Shown here one piece after another: positions 60,208 through 64,000 of a stretch of 64,000 nucleotides of DNA. The position numbers and the translations under genes were made by a program. How positions within the stretch are numbered: the first letter of the stretch is position 1; each line of letters starts with the position of its first letter. The stretch is taken from IMG/VR virus record IMGVR_UViG_3300028315_000508, positions 1 through 64,000 of that record; one strand, 5' to 3'. The DNA comes from a virus. A model generated the notes under the pieces. It did no database searches, was not told where the DNA came from, and saw only the letters and a program-made list of their open reading frames with translations.

Positions 60208-60681
60208 ATGGGAGATTACGCCAAGATCGGTGACAAGATCGAAGAACCGAGACCGTCCGTATTTGAGCTTGTAATCGAGGACCACGTTCCATTTGTCAAC
60301 CCGGCCGATTTCGGTCTAACCGATATTCAGGGCATCAATCCAGCCGATTACTACATCACCAGCGGCGACGCGGTTGAAAAGGCAAAAGTCCTCGAGAAGG
60401 AACTCTGGAAATACGCCGGGGACCTAAGAAGAAGGTCCTATGAAATCGTCGCTGAGGAAAATGCCTGCACACCTCTTGAAGCACAAGCCCTGTTCAGGGC
60501 CGGGACACGTCCGCAAGCCCCATCTGGCTTCTCCGAATACGAAGCCGCTGTGTGGAAGGCAGCTGGCTCTGCTCGTAAGATGCGGAACGCTCTTGAAAAA
60601 GCCAAAGGTGTTGATTGCTTCCTTGAGACGGAATGGGACAATCATCAACTACTCTGTATACCAAAGAATCCGAGGAAATAA
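60208..60681 (+). CDS. hypothetical protein
   Basis: The 157-residue protein starts MGDYAKIGDKIEEPRP. An AT-rich TTTATATATC sits just before the ATG with no ribosome site. It ends overlapping the thymidylate kinase ATG by one base. Confidence 0.65.
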   Translation: MGDYAKIGDKIEEPRPSVFELVIEDHVPFVNPADFGLTDIQGINPADYYITSGDAVEKAKVLEKELWKYAGDLRRRSYEIVAEENACTPLEAQALFRAGTRPQAPSGFSEYEAAVWKAAGSARKMRNALEKAKGVDCFLETEWDNHQLLCIPKNPRK

Positions 60682-61406
60682 TGCAAGGAATCTATGTCAT
60701 ATTCGAAGGCTCAGACGGAGCTGGGAAGACTTCGACAATGAGAGCTGTGGCCGAGGCTGTTCGGCCATTGCTCTTAGAGGCAGGGCTACCGTCTGATCAC
60801 AAAATTCACCTGACCCATCACCCTGGAAGCACGCCACTCGGCAAACATCTCAGAACCCTCGTCAAACAACCGGAGACCATCGACCCGACTATCGAAATCG
60901 ACCCAATGTCACGGCAGATGCTCTACATGGTCGATTGTGTCAGCTTTGCAAAATCCATCCTTGAACCCGCTGTCGAAAAGGGCGAATTTGTGTTCGCCGA
61001 TCGCTCGGTGCTCATCAGTGCAATCGCTTATGGTTGTGCCGAAGGAATGAGTATTGATGAGATTCAGCGGATGTTCTCGATTTACGAACCACCGAAGGCA
61101 GACCGCCTCTATGTGTTGCGGTGCCCGTGGGAGATCGCAAAAGAGAGGATGCTTCAAAGTCGAGGGGAGAAGGTCAAACTCGACTACTTCGACAGGAAGC
61201 CGGATGGTTTCTTCGACAAGATTGTCGAGATCTATGACAACTTGCTGACAGGTCCTCCGGAACGGATGGTCACGGTCAGCAGATCCGTTGCCTTGAACAA
61301 CGTGATCTACATTGATGCCACTCAACCTATCGACAGAGTGGTTGAGGACATCCTAACTGATTTCCGATCTGTGCTGAGGCGTCACGTTTCAGCCTTCTCG
61401 GAATAG
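60681..61406 (+). CDS. tmk: thymidylate kinase
   Basis: The 241-residue protein has the P-loop GSDGAGKTS (10-18), the conserved LTHHPGSTPLGKHLR and ADRSVLISAIAYG, and the lid EKVKLDYFDRKPDGF. It phosphorylates dTMP to dTDP. GAGGAAATA precedes the ATG. It works with the reductase and dUTPase to supply dTTP. Confidence 0.9.
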   Translation: MQGIYVIFEGSDGAGKTSTMRAVAEAVRPLLLEAGLPSDHKIHLTHHPGSTPLGKHLRTLVKQPETIDPTIEIDPMSRQMLYMVDCVSFAKSILEPAVEKGEFVFADRSVLISAIAYGCAEGMSIDEIQRMFSIYEPPKADRLYVLRCPWEIAKERMLQSRGEKVKLDYFDRKPDGFFDKIVEIYDNLLTGPPERMVTVSRSVALNNVIYIDATQPIDRVVEDILTDFRSVLRRHVSAFSE

Positions 61407-61688
61407 ATGAATCAACGCTGACAACCAGCTACGTATTGGTCGCCGAGGCTTAACGTCTTCTTCATCTGTTTCTGGTGCTACAACTCGCAGCTTCATTTTT
61501 TCAAGACGTTGGCGAGCGACGGTATCATCGACGTTGAGAGCGACGGCCTCAATCACCTGCAGTCCTTTTTGGCGAAGGGTGAGAGCTAAATGTTGAAAAC
61601 TTCGAGCCTTTTCTCGACCCTCAATGATCTTGAGGTCAGAGTCATAGGCCCGATACTCGAATTGTTGGAAGGGAGTTTTACTTTTCAT
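61389..61688 (-). CDS. hypothetical protein
   Basis: The 99-residue product (MKSKTPFQQFEYRAYDSDLK...) is unrecognised. It is basic, and its start shares CATG (61686-61689) with the dUTPase reading at 61687. No ribosome site. Confidence 0.5.
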   Translation of the reverse strand: MKSKTPFQQFEYRAYDSDLKIIEGREKARSFQHLALTLRQKGLQVIEAVALNVDDTVARQRLEKMKLRVVAPETDEEDVKPRRPIRSWLSALIHLFREG

Positions 61689-62169
61689 GACGGATCGACT
61701 TGCCAATTGCACCACCACTCGCCGAGGACTCGATCATGTTCTCGTCAGTCTGGAAGTGATGCTCAAGCATGAACATGCCAAACTCCCGTTCAGAAAACGT
61801 GAAACTGATGCCGGGTACGACATCTACTCTGTCGAACAAATAACGCTCATGCCCAATCGGGCAACCATCGTCCACACCGGCATTCATATTGCAGCTCCGC
61901 CCGGCTTCTATTATACTATCGAAGGCCGGTCGAGTTTGTGGATGAAAGGAATTTTCCCCAATCGTGGAATTATCGACGCTACTTACACAGGAGAAGTAGT
62001 AGTGTCACTGGTTAATGTCAACGAGGGACCATTCAACGTTGGCATCGGCGATAGAATTGCACAGATCATCCTGCATCGTCAATACGATGCTGATTTCAAA
62101 GTAGTGGAGGAGTTCAGCCCGTGCTTTAATGAGCGTGGAACGGACGGATTTGGCAGCAGTGGCAAGTAG
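61687..62169 (+). CDS. dut: dUTPase
   Basis: The 160-residue protein holds all five dUTPase motifs: DAGYD (41-45), RSSLWMKG (81-88), GIIDATYTGEV (94-104), GDRIAQIIL (121-129) and GTDGFGSSG (151-159). It hydrolyses dUTP to dUMP and keeps uracil out of phage DNA. The usual N-terminus starts near residue 25, where ATG 61759 is an alternative; ATG 61687 has GGGAG at 11 bases. Confidence 0.93.
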   Translation: MTDRLANCTTTRRGLDHVLVSLEVMLKHEHAKLPFRKRETDAGYDIYSVEQITLMPNRATIVHTGIHIAAPPGFYYTIEGRSSLWMKGIFPNRGIIDATYTGEVVVSLVNVNEGPFNVGIGDRIAQIILHRQYDADFKVVEEFSPCFNERGTDGFGSSGK

Positions 62170-62186
62170 CCTCCTGGAGAATAATT

Positions 62187-62531
62187 GTGACGGAGTACGA
62201 AACATCGGGAGTACTACTCGCGAGGAGAAGCCAAATGGAGAAATTCGTTGTCGCATACGCGAAAATTATCACAGATAAAGAAGATGGGGTGTCGCTCGCC
62301 GGAGTTTTCTTCGGCGGGCTCGGTGATACGGTCGATGAAGCCAACGCACTCGCAAAAGACTGCGTCAATACCATCAGAGGAGGAACGATCCTGCCACGGG
62401 TCCTACCGATCGAAGGTGACGGCCAGCTTCTTGAGGCAATGTTCGACGCAACCGACAAGTTCGAACAAGTGACGGCTTACATGATCGAGGCGAACGAAAT
62501 CATTACCAGAACACAGAATCTTAAGAAATGA
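62187..62531 (+). CDS. hypothetical protein
   Basis: The 114-residue protein starts at GTG with CTGGAGAATAATT. It contains strands and a helix (VSLAGVFFGGLGDTVDEANA). It is followed by a four-base overlap with the next gene. Confidence 0.65.
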   Translation: MTEYETSGVLLARRSQMEKFVVAYAKIITDKEDGVSLAGVFFGGLGDTVDEANALAKDCVNTIRGGTILPRVLPIEGDGQLLEAMFDATDKFEQVTAYMIEANEIITRTQNLKK

Positions 62532-62836
62532 TCTGGTTCAGTCAGGAATTCGCACTCGCCGGACAACCGCAAGACGCCACCGTTCGTCTTGAGGGTACCT
62601 ATAACGCACCAGACACCAATCTGCCTCGAATTCTGGTTCGCCTCTACGTCGGTAATCAAGACGATACAATCATTGTCAGAAATCTCTTCGAGAAAAATCC
62701 GGCCATGCTCAGGTACCAAGAGCCGGAATCAGATGATGTCTACGAGAAATATCAGCACAACGTACAAAAGCTGATAAGCAAAATCGATGGTATGAACTAC
62801 GAAGAACTGGTTTCGTGGTGCAGTACCCCTGCTTAA
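62528..62836 (+). CDS. hypothetical protein
   Basis: The 102-residue product is unrecognised. It includes strands (ILVRLYVGNQDDTIIVRNLF) and an acidic helix. ATGA overlap with the previous gene. Confidence 0.6.
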   Translation: MIWFSQEFALAGQPQDATVRLEGTYNAPDTNLPRILVRLYVGNQDDTIIVRNLFEKNPAMLRYQEPESDDVYEKYQHNVQKLISKIDGMNYEELVSWCSTPA

Positions 62837-62857
62837 GTTCCTGCGGTGTATTCTGAC

Positions 62858-62864
62858 AAATATA
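62858..62864 (+). promoter_or_regulatory. AAATATA late-type box before the MKLR gene
   Basis: AAATATA ends four bases before the ATG at 62869 with CCGT between and no ribosome site. This is the same arrangement as at 30735. Confidence 0.5.
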
Positions 62865-62868
62865 CCGT

Positions 62869-63333
62869 ATGAAACTCAGACTCATTGCGGAATCCCACGC
62901 GGATCGGATATCCCGAGAGCAGTCGGCCAAGAATCTTGTCGTGACCTCGCTCATCAAGGTCAGGAACATGCTTGGGCCGATGGGTCTGACAAAACGCCCA
63001 ATCCAGAAGCACAGGGTAGTAGAACCAATCGGCGACCCAGGTGTATTCAGGGCATTCAACTCACTGCGAGAAGTCGTTCGTGCCCGTGCCCAACGCGATG
63101 CTCGTAGTATTCTGAACGGCGAAAATGCCGAGCGGATCGGCGAGTTTTGGGGATTTCAAGTCCCAACTGGCTGGTACGACGTCCATGCGGGCCAAATGGG
63201 ACGACCGACTGCAACAGGTGCATTCGATAATATGATTCGAAACACCGTAGAGCAAGCAGCTGGCCTTGAAAACGATGAGGCCGGTCTCGCTACCAAGGCC
63301 GAACTGCTAAATCAGCTCGCAAGCCAGATCTAA
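62869..63333 (+). CDS. putative capsid-targeted protein
   Basis: The 154-residue protein starts MKLRLIAE|S, again the capsid-targeting-type leader. The rest is basic and helical (VVRARAQRDARSILNGENAE) with WGFQVPTGWYDVHAG. Function unknown; DNA binding is possible. CTAA at its end overlaps the convergent gene. Confidence 0.6.
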   Translation: MKLRLIAESHADRISREQSAKNLVVTSLIKVRNMLGPMGLTKRPIQKHRVVEPIGDPGVFRAFNSLREVVRARAQRDARSILNGENAERIGEFWGFQVPTGWYDVHAGQMGRPTATGAFDNMIRNTVEQAAGLENDEAGLATKAELLNQLASQI

Positions 63334-63677
63334 GAATCGTCCACGTGGGTAATAAGCCTGAAGTCGGCCAACACGTCGACAATCCTCTTGGTGAAACTGG
63401 CAAAATCTGGCTCCGCGATGTCTGGGACAACCGCTTCTTGGAGCAAATCCTTGTAGGCCATTGGTCCGCCAGCCCACATTACTCGAACACCGGTATTTGG
63501 CGGTGGTGCTCCGATGTTGAAGAGGACCAGAATCAGTTCACCATCAACGCCGACTTCCAATGCTTGTGAGTAGTCGAGATATGAGCAGTCCACGTGCTCA
63601 GAACCGATTTTGCATCGGTACTTCTCACTAAGCACCTCGAACAGGTGCTGCCGGACTGCTTTGTTGATGATGTCCAT
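63330..63677 (-). CDS. hypothetical protein
   Basis: The 115-residue protein (MDIINKAVRQHLFEVLSEKY...) is unrecognised. It has a VDGELILVLFNIGAPPPN strand pair. It overlaps the upstream minus gene by 50 bases. Confidence 0.55.
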   Translation of the reverse strand: MDIINKAVRQHLFEVLSEKYRCKIGSEHVDCSYLDYSQALEVGVDGELILVLFNIGAPPPNTGVRVMWAGGPMAYKDLLQEAVVPDIAEPDFASFTKRIVDVLADFRLITHVDDS

Positions 63678-64000
63678 CTATAGACCCCTCCACGTCCTTG
63701 TTGCCAGTCTCTTCATCTTCGTAAATTGGAGCGTAGATTTCGAGCTTGTAAGTCGGCTTCACAATGCCCGGTAAATCCAATTCGAGCGAATCTTCGCTTT
63801 TCTCGTTGGTTCGGCCTTCTTGAGTCAGCTGGCCATCCCGGTATAACTTCCACCGATAGCCAGGAGCTGGTTTGCCTTTATGCTTGACAGTGAGGGCACC
63901 TTCCCAACCGAGCATAGCACCAGGTGGCGTAGGTTGCTTCATACCAACCAGCGGGCGTCTACGAAGCTTCCTATCGATTTCGATGAAGACTTCGTTGACT
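63628..64000 (-). CDS. partial hypothetical protein, cut by window end
   Basis: The minus-strand frame is open from 63628 through to the window edge at 64000, covering at least 123 residues, including VNEVFIEIDRKLRRRPLVG before the internal ATG at 63942. The true start is outside. The part seen contains GAMLGWEGALTVKHKGK and a beta-rich RWKLYRDGQLTQEG, perhaps an Ig-like or carbohydrate-binding fold. Family unknown. Confidence 0.5.
   Translation of the reverse strand, partial: VNEVFIEIDRKLRRRPLVGMKQPTPPGAMLGWEGALTVKHKGKPAPGYRWKLYRDGQLTQEGRTNEKSEDSLELDLPGIVKPTYKLEIYAPIYEDEETGNKDVEGSIDGHHQQSSPAAPVRGA

Noticed and set aside
1-64000. tRNA genes, CRISPR arrays, transposons
   Set aside because: None were seen by eye; a tRNA scan was not possible, so rare tRNA genes cannot be excluded.

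Overview
The window is a gene-dense piece of a large tailed-phage genome (contractile-tail, T4-type head and baseplate logic). Recognisable virion genes include baseplate proteins like T4 gp53, gp27, gp5, gp25 and gp6/J, the large terminase, portal, gp21-type prohead protease, scaffold and gp23-type major capsid protein. Tail sheath, tail tube and DNA polymerase genes are not here, so the genome continues well beyond both ends. The last gene is cut by the window edge at 64000, and the first begins at base 1 and may start earlier. No rRNA, tRNA, CRISPR array or transposon was recognised by eye. Host inference: four small proteins with signal peptides, Cys-rich or Gln/Val/Phe-repeat, resemble the small secreted proteins common in Planctomycetota, and the phage also carries a lipoprotein nuclease and a B12-dependent reductase. 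A planctomycete host is a plausible guess, not shown.

Layout. 1-8600: baseplate module, with the hub gene inverted on the minus strand. 8600-14070: nucleotide and replication-type genes (class II ribonucleotide reductase, UvsW-like helicase) and a gp55-like late sigma factor with a zinc-ribbon insert. 14070-26040: DNA packaging and head module (small and large terminase, portal, a 1019-residue head-core protein, protease, scaffold, capsid). 26040-31480: small genes separated by strong hairpins, including four secreted proteins and three proteins starting MK(L/I)R. 31480-42620: accessory genes (methyltransferase, phosphoribosyltransferase-HAD fusion, lipoprotein nuclease, sulfotransferase, PLD-like protein, RarA-like ATPase, a 57-residue acidic protein). 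42620-48810: adhesion module with a trypsin-like protease on the minus strand and two tandem collagen-like fibre proteins, one with a von Willebrand A domain. 48800-52740: a 1312-residue acidic zinc-ribbon protein. 52800-64000: primase, thymidylate kinase, dUTPase, two paralogous minus-strand GTxxCV proteins and many unknowns.

Two themes tie the window together. First, at least five proteins begin MK(L/I)R-x-I-x-x-E, which looks like the capsid-targeting peptide that T4 internal proteins carry and that the gp21 protease removes. One of them (30749-31291) has the HD-domain signature of (p)ppGpp hydrolases, suggesting an enzyme packaged in the head and injected. Three of the five, plus the 1312-residue protein (three copies), also carry a YEGLEDADEF-type decapeptide, usually followed by a zinc ribbon. 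Second, transcription units are separated by GC-rich hairpins followed almost at once by a GTATTTRA or TATAAATA-like box. Many genes behind such boxes have no Shine-Dalgarno sequence and start only a few bases after the box, as expected for leaderless late transcripts. Strand switches are very tight, with start codons overlapping as CATG and stop codons as CTAA or TTAG.
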